Source: Candidatus Thiothrix putei
GTDB taxonomy: Bacteria; Pseudomonadota; Gammaproteobacteria; Thiotrichales; Thiotrichaceae
Length of the DNA stretch: 64,000 bases
Direction: 5' to 3'
NCBI GenBank assembly: GCA_029972225.1
Contig: CP124756.1
Coordinates: 3,082,001-3,146,000, forward strand
The notes beneath the pieces are model-generated. The model searched no databases and was not told the origin of the DNA. It saw nothing but the letters and a program-made list of their open reading frames with translations. Of the stretch, positions 1-7,229 are shown one piece after another. The translations under genes were made by a program, and so were the position numbers. Position 1 is the first letter of the stretch, and each line of letters opens with the position of its first letter.

Positions 1-145
1 CTAGCAGGCGAAACTGGCGAACAGCATCCGTGCTCACATCTCCCCCTTCCAACCCCAACGCTTGCATCAACACCAGTGGATCACGCACCGCACCCGCTAA
101 TTCACGCTGCCAAACCGCTACCGGCGTTTGTTTATAAAGCAACAT
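1..145 (-). CDS. epmB: EF-P beta-lysylation protein EpmB (lysine 2,3-aminomutase), N-terminal fragment
   Basis: The first 48 codons of a gene that continues beyond the left edge. The readable start contains W-Q-R-E-L-A-G-A-V-R-D-P followed by a Leu-rich stretch ending in ALGL, which resembles the N-terminus of EpmB (YjeK) with its conserved W..QLA..(I/V).DP..LL..L. EpmB is a radical-SAM enzyme that converts L-lysine to (R)-beta-lysine, the substrate EpmA attaches to EF-P. The radical-SAM cysteines lie outside the window. The ATG start overlaps the end of vapC by 14 nt. efp and epmA lie divergently just beyond vapBC, which supports the call. Identity rests on a short fragment plus context. Confidence 0.7.
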   Translation of the reverse strand, partial: MLLYKQTPVAVWQRELAGAVRDPLVLMQALGLEGGDVSTDAVRQFRLL

Positions 146-524
146 AGGGAATATCCGAATGGTTGAAATCATCGCCCTTGAACAACAACGGCTCACCCGC
201 GTACTTCGCCAGCGCATACGAACAACAGTCACCGATATTCAACGCTGCCCGATGCCTCCCCTTCCCAAACTGCCGCCAGCCTTCGCGAGCAAGTTGCGTC
301 TGTTCGGCATTCATATCCACAATTTCAACTTGTAAGCGGTACAGTAGCAAATCCAGCTCACGCCCACCAGCTTCGCCTTTGCGACTTTCGATCACAATGC
401 TGCATTCCAGTAACGAAAAAGCACTCATCAAACGCTTGGGGTCATCTAAAATGGCTTTGGAAAGGGCTTCAGTTTCTGGTTCACCCAATAAAATGGCGAT
501 AATGGCAGACGTATCAATTACCAC
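132..524 (-). CDS. vapC: VapC-type PIN-domain ribonuclease toxin
   Basis: A 130-residue PIN-domain protein. The acidic metal-binding residues typical of VapC are visible: D4 in VIDTSA, E40 in LLECS, D99 in NIGDCCSYALAK and D118/D119 in KGDDF. VapC toxins are Mg-dependent endoribonucleases, often cutting tRNA or rRNA, and are held inactive by VapB. The start codon is GTG, overlapping the end of the antitoxin gene by 7 nt, which is the usual coupled arrangement. Its 3' end overlaps the epmB start by 14 nt. The length is normal and no residue appears missing, so the toxin is probably functional. The RNA target cannot be told from sequence. Confidence 0.9.
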   Translation of the reverse strand: MVIDTSAIIAILLGEPETEALSKAILDDPKRLMSAFSLLECSIVIESRKGEAGGRELDLLLYRLQVEIVDMNAEQTQLAREGWRQFGKGRHRAALNIGDCCSYALAKYAGEPLLFKGDDFNHSDIPYVAL

Positions 525-778
525 AAGGTATTTACCCCGTGTTCGTCATAACCGAGGATGTCGTCAGCACTGCGCGTATCCAGATCAGGCAAGGCACTAC
601 AGCGCCGCGAAATGACCATAATTTCATCCAGCTTGCCATTCACTCGGCGGAAACGTTGCAGACGCTCCAACTTTTCTTCCAAAGCCATAATAATCGCGGA
701 AGTCATGTTGTAACCCGTCAATTGCGCGATTTCGCGAGCCAACTGTTCGGCGCGTTCGTTGCGAATGCTGAGTGCCAT
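518..778 (-). CDS. vapB: VapB-type antitoxin
   Basis: An 86-residue antitoxin upstream of and overlapping vapC. The N-terminus (MALSIRNERAEQLAREIAQL) fits the short antitoxins of the Rv0623/PSK family: a small DNA-binding beta-strand and helix followed by a charged toxin-binding tail (EEKLERLQRFRR). The start was set at the ATG before ALSIRN, because a further upstream in-frame start would add 17 residues unlike any antitoxin, and GGTGG lies just upstream of this ATG. VapB would neutralise VapC and, with it, repress the operon. A perfect palindrome at 809-822, upstream of the start, is a plausible operator. Confidence 0.85.
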   Translation of the reverse strand: MALSIRNERAEQLAREIAQLTGYNMTSAIIMALEEKLERLQRFRRVNGKLDEIMVISRRCSALPDLDTRSADDILGYDEHGVNTLW

Positions 779-808
779 CTCACACCACCGTTGTATTGAA
801 TATAAAGG

Positions 809-822
809 ATTGTATATACAAT
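809..822. promoter_or_regulatory. Palindromic candidate operator of vapBC
   Basis: A perfect 14-bp palindrome, ATTGTATATACAAT, about 30 bp upstream of the vapB start. A further half-site TTGTAT lies at 791-796. VapB-VapC complexes typically autorepress through inverted repeats overlapping the promoter. The AT-rich core could also hold the -10 element. The role is inferred from position and symmetry. Confidence 0.5.
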
Positions 823-854
823 ACGACATTATGTGAGTTCATGCCAATTTCTAC

Positions 855-884
855 CTGATTTTTTATCTGGATTCCGGTTATCAT
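855..884 (+). promoter_or_regulatory. Candidate sigma70 promoter of efp-epmA
   Basis: CTGATT (855-860) and TATCAT (879-884) are spaced by 18 bp and lie about 40 bp upstream of the efp start. Both hexamers are imperfect matches to the sigma70 consensus. It is the best pair seen in the short gap between vapB and efp. Confidence 0.35.
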
Positions 885-924
885 AGCGGGCTATTTTGGC
901 TATGAACGATTTTGGAGATGGACA

Positions 925-1494
925 ATGGCTACCTATGGTGCAAATGATTTACGGGTTGGTGTGAAAATTATTATCAACGGCGACCCTTACACTGTCGTAG
1001 AAAGTGATTTCGTGAAACCCGGCAAAGGGCAAGCCTTCACCCGCGCCCGCGTCCGCAACCTCAAAAGTGGGCGCACCATTGAGCAAACCTTCAAATCCAC
1101 GGAAACAGTCGAAGGGGCTGACGTTGAAGACCGTGATATGGAATACCTCTATACCGACGGCAGCGTCTGGACATTCATGGATAGCAGCTCCTTTGAACAG
1201 CTCGAAGCCGGTGAAACCGCGATGGGTGATGCCGTCAAGTGGCTCAAGGGCAATGAAAAATGCGTCGTCACCTTGTGGAACGGCGTACCGCTTCAAGTCA
1301 CTGCCCCTAACTTTGCCGAACTGAAAATCACCCAAACCGACCCCGGTGTCCGTGGTGATACCGCGACCGGTGGCACTAAGCCTGCCACGCTCGAAACCGG
1401 CGCTGTCGTCAAAGTGCCGCTTTACATGGAAGAAGGCGAAATCCTCAAAATCGACACCCGTACTGGCGAATACGTTTCCCGCGTCAAAGCGTGA
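925..1494 (+). CDS. efp: Translation elongation factor P
   Basis: EF-P, 189 residues, the normal length. It rescues ribosomes stalled at polyproline stretches by entering between the P and E sites and stimulating peptide-bond formation. The three beta-barrel domains are recognisable. The loop [10 protein letters not shown] carries Lys34 at the exact position beta-lysylated by EpmA. Domain III includes the conserved [11 protein letters not shown] and ends [12 protein letters not shown]. The ATG is preceded by GGAGATGG. The gene overlaps epmA by 4 nt, so substrate and modifying enzyme are translationally coupled. With the epmB fragment at the left edge, this indicates the beta-lysine pathway rather than rhamnosyl or hypusine-like modification. 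Confidence 0.98.
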   Translation: MATYGANDLRVGVKIIINGDPYTVVESDFVKPGKGQAFTRARVRNLKSGRTIEQTFKSTETVEGADVEDRDMEYLYTDGSVWTFMDSSSFEQLEAGETAMGDAVKWLKGNEKCVVTLWNGVPLQVTAPNFAELKITQTDPGVRGDTATGGTKPATLETGAVVKVPLYMEEGEILKIDTRTGEYVSRVKA

Positions 1495-2411
1495 ATCTAG
1501 CGGCTTTGCACGAACGCGCATCCCTGAACCAGCAGGTGCGCGTTTTTTTTGCCGAACGCAAGGTGCTGGAAGTTGAAACCCCAGCACTCTCGCAAGCGGG
1601 CAACACCGACCCCTTCATTGACAGCTTCAGCGTCAACACGCCACAGGGTTTGCGCTATTTACACACTTCGCCGGAATACCCGATGAAACGCTTGCTGGTC
1701 GCGGGGGCGGGTGATATTTACCAACTCTGCAAAGTGTGGCGGCGTGATGAAAGCGGCAAACGCCATAACCCCGAATTCACCCTACTGGAATGGTATCGGC
1801 TCGGCTTCACTTGGCAACAATTGATGCACGAAGTCGCTGATTTATTACACATACTGATTCCGCACCTGCAAAAACCCCCGCGTTTTTGCAGTTATCGTGA
1901 GGCATTCCTTGAAAGCGTGCAGCTTGATCCCCATCTTGCCACAGAAGCCCAATTGTCGGCTTGTGCGCAAGCTCACGGCATCGCCATCAGCGGTGACATG
2001 CCAGTGCAAGCTTGGCGGGATTTGCTGTTAACGCATTGTGTGGAACCGCAATTCCCTACCGACCGATTGACGTTTCTGTACCATTACCCAGCCAGTCAAT
2101 CTGCGCTGGCAACCATACAGCAGGTGGATGGGCAGGCGGTTGCGGAACGTTTCGAGGTGTATTTAGGTGCATTGGAGCTTGGCAATGGTTATCAGGAACA
2201 AACCGATTCAGCGCAGAATCGCTTAATTCTGGTACAAGATGCGCACACTCGCGGGCATGACATCCCTGTTGATGAACGTTTTCTTGCGGCACTCGAACAC
2301 GGCTTGCCAGAATGCGCAGGCGTTGCCCTCGGTATCGACCGGATTCTGCTGTGCAGGATGCAACGCGATGACCTGAAACAGGTTATCGCTTTTTCATGGG
2401 AGGTGGCATAA
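1491..2411 (+). CDS. epmA: EF-P--(R)-beta-lysine ligase
   Basis: A stand-alone homologue of class II lysyl-tRNA synthetase catalytic domain (GenX/PoxA/YjeA), 306 residues, lacking the anticodon-binding domain as expected. Class II motifs are visible: [11 protein letters not shown] at residues 59-69, [12 protein letters not shown] at 92-103 (motif 2 region) and [11 protein letters not shown] at 277-287 (motif 3). It activates (R)-beta-lysine and transfers it to Lys34 of EF-P. The start is GTG, within GTGA shared with the efp stop. The adjacency efp-epmA supports the assignment. The later hydroxylase EpmC is not in this window. Confidence 0.96.
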   Translation: MNLAALHERASLNQQVRVFFAERKVLEVETPALSQAGNTDPFIDSFSVNTPQGLRYLHTSPEYPMKRLLVAGAGDIYQLCKVWRRDESGKRHNPEFTLLEWYRLGFTWQQLMHEVADLLHILIPHLQKPPRFCSYREAFLESVQLDPHLATEAQLSACAQAHGIAISGDMPVQAWRDLLLTHCVEPQFPTDRLTFLYHYPASQSALATIQQVDGQAVAERFEVYLGALELGNGYQEQTDSAQNRLILVQDAHTRGHDIPVDERFLAALEHGLPECAGVALGIDRILLCRMQRDDLKQVIAFSWEVA

Positions 2412-2445
2412 TAGCCGCCGACAATAACAGTCAAGGAGATTGAAC

Positions 2446-2775
2446 GTGGACTTTCTGATATCTAACGCTCATGCCGAAGGTGCAGCCGCACCCGCAGGTG
2501 GTGGCATCGAAATGTTGCTGATGATGGGCGTATTTTTCGCCATTATGTATTTCATGATTATTCGCCCGCAGCAAAAGCGTGCCAAAGAACACAAGATGAT
2601 GATCGAATCCCTCGGCAAAGGCGATGAAATCGTTACCGGTGGCGGCGTGATTGGTAAAATTGCTGGCTTAGGTGATAGCTTCGTCGACTTGACAGTTGCG
2701 GATAATGTCACCATCAAAGTACAAAAACAGGCTGTTGCTTCTGTCCTGCCCAAAGGCACGATGAAAGGCGCATAA
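2446..2775 (+). CDS. yajC: Sec translocon accessory protein YajC
   Basis: A small inner-membrane protein of the SecDF-YajC complex. It has one membrane helix (about residues 23-40: MLLMMGVFFAIMYFMI), followed by the signature RPQQKRAKEHK and a C-terminal cytoplasmic domain ending LPKGTMKGA. The start was placed at GTG because AAGGAG sits 7 nt before it; the in-frame TTG two codons earlier is almost on top of that site. It lies immediately upstream of secD and secF, the classical order. The usual tgt and queA neighbours upstream of yajC are replaced here by efp-epmA. Confidence 0.95.
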   Translation: MDFLISNAHAEGAAAPAGGGIEMLLMMGVFFAIMYFMIIRPQQKRAKEHKMMIESLGKGDEIVTGGGVIGKIAGLGDSFVDLTVADNVTIKVQKQAVASVLPKGTMKGA

Positions 2776-2782
2776 ACGGTAA

Positions 2783-2804
2783 GTGGGGGGATTTTCCCCC
2801 TCAC
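2783..2804 (+). other. GC-rich hairpin between yajC and secD
   Basis: GTG plus five G pairs with five C plus CAC around a five-base ATTTT loop, with a single-base bulge. There is no U-tract after it, so it is not a standard intrinsic terminator. It could protect the yajC message end or attenuate read-through into secD. Confidence 0.5.
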
Positions 2805-2831
2805 CTCCAACCCACACGGAATCCTATAACA

Positions 2832-4685
2832 ATGAATCGCTATCCACTCTGGAAGTACCTCATGATCGCAGTCGTGCTGCTGATTGGGGTTATCTACTCT
2901 GTTCCCAACTTTTTCCCCTCCGAACCGGCGGTGCAATTAAGCCCTAAAACCGAACAGGCTATCGACCCGGCAACCATGCAGCGCTTCGAGCAAGCGTTAC
3001 AGGCGCAAGGCTTAACCATTCGCGCCAGTGAGAACAACGGTCAACAAGCCTTATTCCGCTTTGAAGACACCGATGTGCAACTCAAAGCGTCGGAAGCCTT
3101 GAAAGAAGCGGTCGGCGATCAGTTTGTGGTAGCACTCAACCTTGCCCCTTCCACCCCAAGCTGGTTACGTGCCTTGAATGCTAACCCGATGTTTTTAGGG
3201 TTGGATTTGCGCGGCGGGGTACATTTCCTCATGGAAGTGGACATGAAAGCAGCGCTGGATAAGCAGATTGACCGCTACGAAGACGAATTCCGTGATTTCC
3301 TGCGCGAACAAGACATCAAATATCTGGGCATTGCCCGCGAAGGTGACACCGTACTGGCAAAATTCCGCGACGCTGCCAGCCGTGATGCCGCCATGGCAGC
3401 ACTTGGCAAGGAATACCAGAATAGCCTGCAATTCACCGCACTGCCCGACACTAACGATTTGCAAGCCAGTATTTCACAAACCGCGATGCTGGACATTCAA
3501 AAATTTGCCCTGCAACAAAATATCACCACCCTGCGCAAGCGCGTTAATGAGTTAGGGGTTTCCGAGCCAGTTATCCAGCAACAAGGCGCTAACCGCATCG
3601 TGGTGCAACTCCCCGGTGTGCAAGATACCGCCCGTGCCAAAGAAATTCTGGGCGCAACCGCCACCCTCGAATTCCGTTTGGTCGATGAACAAAATGACCC
3701 AACGCAAGCGCAACAAAGTGGGCGTGCACCGCTTGGTTCGCAGCTTTATAAAGAGCGTAATGGCGACCCTATTCTACTGAAGCGACAAGTGATGCTGACT
3801 GGGGATTACATCATTGATGCCTCTTCGGGCTTTGATGACAAAAGCCGTCCTGCGGTACATATTACCCTCGATGGCAAAGGGGCAGCTCGTTTCAACAAAG
3901 TCACCGGTGAAAACGTCCAAAAACTCATGGGTGTGGTCTTCATTGAAACCAAAATCGAGAGCCAAACCGTCGATGGGCAAACAGTCAAAACCAGCAAAAC
4001 CACCCAGGAAGTCATCAACGTTGCCCGCATTCAAGAGCAATTGGGGAAACGTTTCCAGATTACCGGGTTGGACTCCCCCAAAGAAGCACGTGACCTTGCC
4101 TTATTGCTGCGTGCCGGTGCATTAGCCGCGCCGGTTTATATCGTGGAAGAACGTACCGTTGGCCCTAGCATGGGTAAAGAAAATATCGAAAAGGGCTTTA
4201 ACTCCAATCTGTGGGGGTTTGCAGCAGTGGTGTTATTCATGGTGGTTTACTACCGTGTTTTTGGCGTTATTTCCAGCGTGGCGTTGGCTATTAACGGCTT
4301 TTTCCTGTTTGCACTGCTTTCCATGATTCAGGCAACCCTGACATTACCAGGGTTGGCGGGTATCGCTTTGACACTCGGTATGGCGATTGATGCCAACGTA
4401 TTGATTAACGAACGTATCCGTGAGGAATTACGTGCGGGTGCTTCGCCACAAGTCGCTATCAATATCGGCTATGAGCGTGCTTGGGGTACGATTATTGACT
4501 CTAACTTGACGACGTTGATTGCCGGTATTGCGCTATTTTTATTGGGTTCCGGCCCGATTAAAGGCTTTGCCGTGGTGCTGTGTTTGGGGATTCTGACCTC
4601 CATGTTCAGTGCGGTAACCGTGTCACGGGCGATGGTTAACCTCGTCTACGGTTACAAACCACGTCTGCAAAAATTGGCGATTTAA
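2832..4685 (+). CDS. secD: Protein translocase subunit SecD
   Basis: 617 residues, close to the usual length. It is an RND-like membrane protein that uses proton-motive force to pull translocating proteins out of SecYEG on the periplasmic side. An N-terminal membrane helix (about 9-27) is followed by a large periplasmic region holding FLGLDLRGGVHF, the conserved D1 motif, and by the P1 head domain. The C-terminal membrane bundle has the conserved GMAIDANVLINERIREE containing the proton-relay Asp. Its partner secF begins 11 nt downstream. Confidence 0.98.
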   Translation: MNRYPLWKYLMIAVVLLIGVIYSVPNFFPSEPAVQLSPKTEQAIDPATMQRFEQALQAQGLTIRASENNGQQALFRFEDTDVQLKASEALKEAVGDQFVVALNLAPSTPSWLRALNANPMFLGLDLRGGVHFLMEVDMKAALDKQIDRYEDEFRDFLREQDIKYLGIAREGDTVLAKFRDAASRDAAMAALGKEYQNSLQFTALPDTNDLQASISQTAMLDIQKFALQQNITTLRKRVNELGVSEPVIQQQGANRIVVQLPGVQDTARAKEILGATATLEFRLVDEQNDPTQAQQSGRAPLGSQLYKERNGDPILLKRQVMLTGDYIIDASSGFDDKSRPAVHITLDGKGAARFNKVTGENVQKLMGVVFIETKIESQTVDGQTVKTSKTTQEVINVARIQEQLGKRFQITGLDSPKEARDLALLLRAGALAAPVYIVEERTVGPSMGKENIEKGFNSNLWGFAAVVLFMVVYYRVFGVISSVALAINGFFLFALLSMIQATLTLPGLAGIALTLGMAIDANVLINERIREELRAGASPQVAINIGYERAWGTIIDSNLTTLIAGIALFLLGSGPIKGFAVVLCLGILTSMFSAVTVSRAMVNLVYGYKPRLQKLAI

Positions 4686-4696
4686 GGGGCTACACC

Positions 4697-5647
4697 ATGA
4701 TTGAGTTATTTCCATTTAAAAAAGCCATTCCGTTTATGCGGTACGGCAAAACCACGACGGCTATTTCACTGGCAACGTTTGTGTTCTCGGTATTCGCACT
4801 GTTTTTCTACGGTCTGAATCTGGGGGTCGACTTCACTGGCGGTACGGTGATGGAGGTGCGCTACGCACAGGCTGCGCCTATCGACACCATTCGTGAAGCC
4901 ATCAAAGCCACCGGCTATCATGAGGTAGCGGTGCAAAACTTTGGCTCGACACAGGATGTGTTGATCCGTTTGCCATTGAAAGAAGGCGTTTCCAGTGCTC
5001 AAGTCAGTGAGCAAATCATGAGCGTGCTGAAAACCGGAACACCCGATGTCACGCTCAGTAAGGTCGATTTCGTCGGTGGGCAAGTCGGGCAGGAACTGTA
5101 TGAAAACGGTGGTTTAGCCCTGATTTTAGTCGCGGCTGGCATTATTATTTACTTGGCATTTCGCTTTGAATGGCGCTTTGCAGTTTCCGCTGCGATTGCC
5201 AACCTGCATGACGTGGTAATCATTCTTGGCTTATTTGCGTTCTTCCAATGGCAGTTTGACTTGACGGTTCTGGCGGGTATTTTGGCGGTACTGGGCTATT
5301 CAGTGAACGAATCGGTGGTGGTATTTGACCGAATTCGGGAAAACATCCGCACCATGCGCGATGAAACCATCCCGGACATTATCGACAGTGCGATTACCAG
5401 TACTATGTCACGTACCATTATTACGCACGTATCGACCCAGATCATGGTGTTGGCGATGCTGTGGTTTGGCGGCGAAGCCTTGCATAACTTTGCGCTGGCA
5501 TTGACTATCGGGATTATGTTTGGGATTTACTCATCAGTATTGGTGGCCTCCCCGCTACTGCTACTATTCGGCCTCAAACGCGAACACATGATCCCACCAG
5601 AGAAAGAAAAAATCGAAGGCATGAACGCGGATGGCTCCGTGGTCTAA
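4697..5647 (+). CDS. secF: Protein translocase subunit SecF
   Basis: 316 residues, six predicted membrane segments and one periplasmic loop. The diagnostic stretches are NLGVDFTGGTVMEV near the N-terminus and GYSVNESVVVFDRIRENIR in the membrane domain, the latter with the conserved Asp-Arg. It forms a complex with SecD and YajC. It is the last gene of the yajC-secD-secF operon and is followed by a hairpin and a convergent gene. Confidence 0.98.
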   Translation: MIELFPFKKAIPFMRYGKTTTAISLATFVFSVFALFFYGLNLGVDFTGGTVMEVRYAQAAPIDTIREAIKATGYHEVAVQNFGSTQDVLIRLPLKEGVSSAQVSEQIMSVLKTGTPDVTLSKVDFVGGQVGQELYENGGLALILVAAGIIIYLAFRFEWRFAVSAAIANLHDVVIILGLFAFFQWQFDLTVLAGILAVLGYSVNESVVVFDRIRENIRTMRDETIPDIIDSAITSTMSRTIITHVSTQIMVLAMLWFGGEALHNFALALTIGIMFGIYSSVLVASPLLLLFGLKREHMIPPEKEKIEGMNADGSVV

Positions 5648-5661
5648 CCTTTGCCTTTATC

Positions 5662-5694
5662 CTTGGGGGATAACTCAGTAGAGTTGCCCCCAAG
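5662..5694. terminator. Hairpin between the convergent secF and glycosyltransferase-like genes
   Basis: An 8-bp stem CTTGGGGG/CCCCCAAG encloses an inner stem AACTC/GAGTT. There is no clear U-tract on either strand. Position between two convergent gene ends suggests a shared transcription end or RNA-protecting structure. Confidence 0.5.
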
Positions 5695-5719
5695 TTCCTA
5701 AACGAAGGTCATCTATAAA

Positions 5720-7222
5720 TCAGACAAATAAACTGTCCCAGACTGTACGTTCATGACGGTAATGCATTAACGCATGAATAATCTGCTGCTTACGCCCCTT
5801 TCGGTGTGTCAGCGATTGTATTTGCTGCCAAGCAATGGCTTCATCCCCGAAATTGTGCTCGATATTGTACAGAAACTGTTCGATATGACGTAAAGCGGGC
5901 ATTTCTTCCCAATAATGCTGCTCCTTGAGCCAAGCAACAAGCGCATGGCAACGCTGGTTCACTGCTACGTGTTTTGTTTGGTACAAAGCTAATAGCTCAG
6001 CCTCTACTTTATCAACGACTGTTTGCAAGCATTCTTTATTGCTTAATTGTTCCAAGTCATACTGCTTCAGCCATTCCACGACCGAAAATAACATTAAGTC
6101 ACCAAAAAACTGACGCTCAAATTCATTAGAAATGTCAATCAGTGCATCGTGCTGCTGTTCCACACCGGGGCGAAAATCATCCTGTAAATCCGTCTCAGAA
6201 GTACGCCTGTGTAACATAGGCAGATTGGCTGAAACAAAACGCGCACCAATTTCAGCCTGAATCAAACGCCCCGCCGTTGGTCCCGACATCCGTAAACGTA
6301 AGTGCCCGAAAGGAATGATGTATTTCAACCCATCGAAATTCACAATGTAATTACCCGGATAAATCGTGCGTGCCGGGACTAGTGCAAGCGGTTCTTCAGT
6401 CAGTTGGAAAGCAGTTTTACGTGTCAGGTGCTCACCAAAGAAAAATGCCTGCAAACGCGCCGCAAACGTATCAAGACACGCATGATGGTCATGCTCCCCT
6501 GCAAGCGGGCAACGGTACTCGAAAACAGTCGCCTGCTGCTCAAGCCCGAACAGTTTCGCCAAATCGTGGTAAGCAGCATCCCCAGGTAACGGCGTATCGC
6601 GATGAAACCGGCACGCCTCGCGTATTTCATAGGTAGCAATTTCATGCAAAAATGCGGTGACATCCTCCAAAAAATTCGCCGCCATGACCGCTGGTGATAC
6701 CGGTGGATCACCCACCAGCTTACCCGTCAGCATCAGGGTATCCGTGGTTCGGAAAATACGGTCGATAGCATGAAAATAATCAATTTCTGGCAGAAATGAC
6801 TGGTCGCTATCCACCAAATAATACAAAGTACGGGCTTTATCCTGCGTCATCGACAGCATTTTCAGATAACTGAGGTTGCGGTTGGCAGCTTGCCCTTTCA
6901 GGTAAAAACGTTCGGCAGGCTGGGTAGTCAGCAAATGTCCCAAGTGTTGGCGTTGCGCATCGGGAATCGCTTGCAGCATTTGATACTGTTCGGCTTGGTC
7001 GAAATGGATGACCGTTAACCCTTTCTCCGCATACGCTGCCACCAATGCCTTATGCTGTGCAATATGATGGGGTTCACGGCTGTCCTCAGCCACCACAATG
7101 CTAATACTGCCAGCATAGCCATAGCGGGCAATTTGCTGGTAAATACTCTCTAAACAGTTGCGTAAATGTGCAGGGCGACCCGCCACCGGGATACTGAGAA
7201 CAAAGGCATGATTTGCCGACAT
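5720..7222 (-). CDS. Glycosyltransferase-like protein (GT-A fold, family 2-like)
   Basis: A 500-residue protein. The N-terminus FVLSIPVAGRPAHLRNCLES, then a strand ending SIVVAEDS, resembles the nucleotide-sugar-binding opening of GT2 enzymes. Further on, AANRNLSYLKML and YYLVDSDQSFLPEID look like the acceptor-side and DXD metal/nucleotide-binding motifs. A later segment ends SANLPMLHRR. The C-terminal 140 residues are helical and of unknown role. No signal peptide or membrane segment is evident, so it is probably cytosolic. The start was moved 13 codons inside the longest frame because GAGG lies 5 nt before this ATG and the overlap with the upstream gene disappears. It is only 7 nt downstream of the ThDP enzyme gene, which suggests one transcript. 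Substrate unknown. Confidence 0.6.
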   Translation of the reverse strand: MSANHAFVLSIPVAGRPAHLRNCLESIYQQIARYGYAGSISIVVAEDSREPHHIAQHKALVAAYAEKGLTVIHFDQAEQYQMLQAIPDAQRQHLGHLLTTQPAERFYLKGQAANRNLSYLKMLSMTQDKARTLYYLVDSDQSFLPEIDYFHAIDRIFRTTDTLMLTGKLVGDPPVSPAVMAANFLEDVTAFLHEIATYEIREACRFHRDTPLPGDAAYHDLAKLFGLEQQATVFEYRCPLAGEHDHHACLDTFAARLQAFFFGEHLTRKTAFQLTEEPLALVPARTIYPGNYIVNFDGLKYIIPFGHLRLRMSGPTAGRLIQAEIGARFVSANLPMLHRRTSETDLQDDFRPGVEQQHDALIDISNEFERQFFGDLMLFSVVEWLKQYDLEQLSNKECLQTVVDKVEAELLALYQTKHVAVNQRCHALVAWLKEQHYWEEMPALRHIEQFLYNIEHNFGDEAIAWQQIQSLTHRKGRKQQIIHALMHYRHERTVWDSLFV

Positions 7223-7229
7223 GACAACC

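Noticed and set aside
163-615. 150-codon plus-strand frame opposite vapBC
   Set aside because: It is antisense to two clear genes with motifs and has no recognisable domain or ribosome site.
949-1587. 212-codon minus-strand frame opposite efp
   Set aside because: It is a shadow of the well conserved efp gene, with low-complexity residues and no domain.
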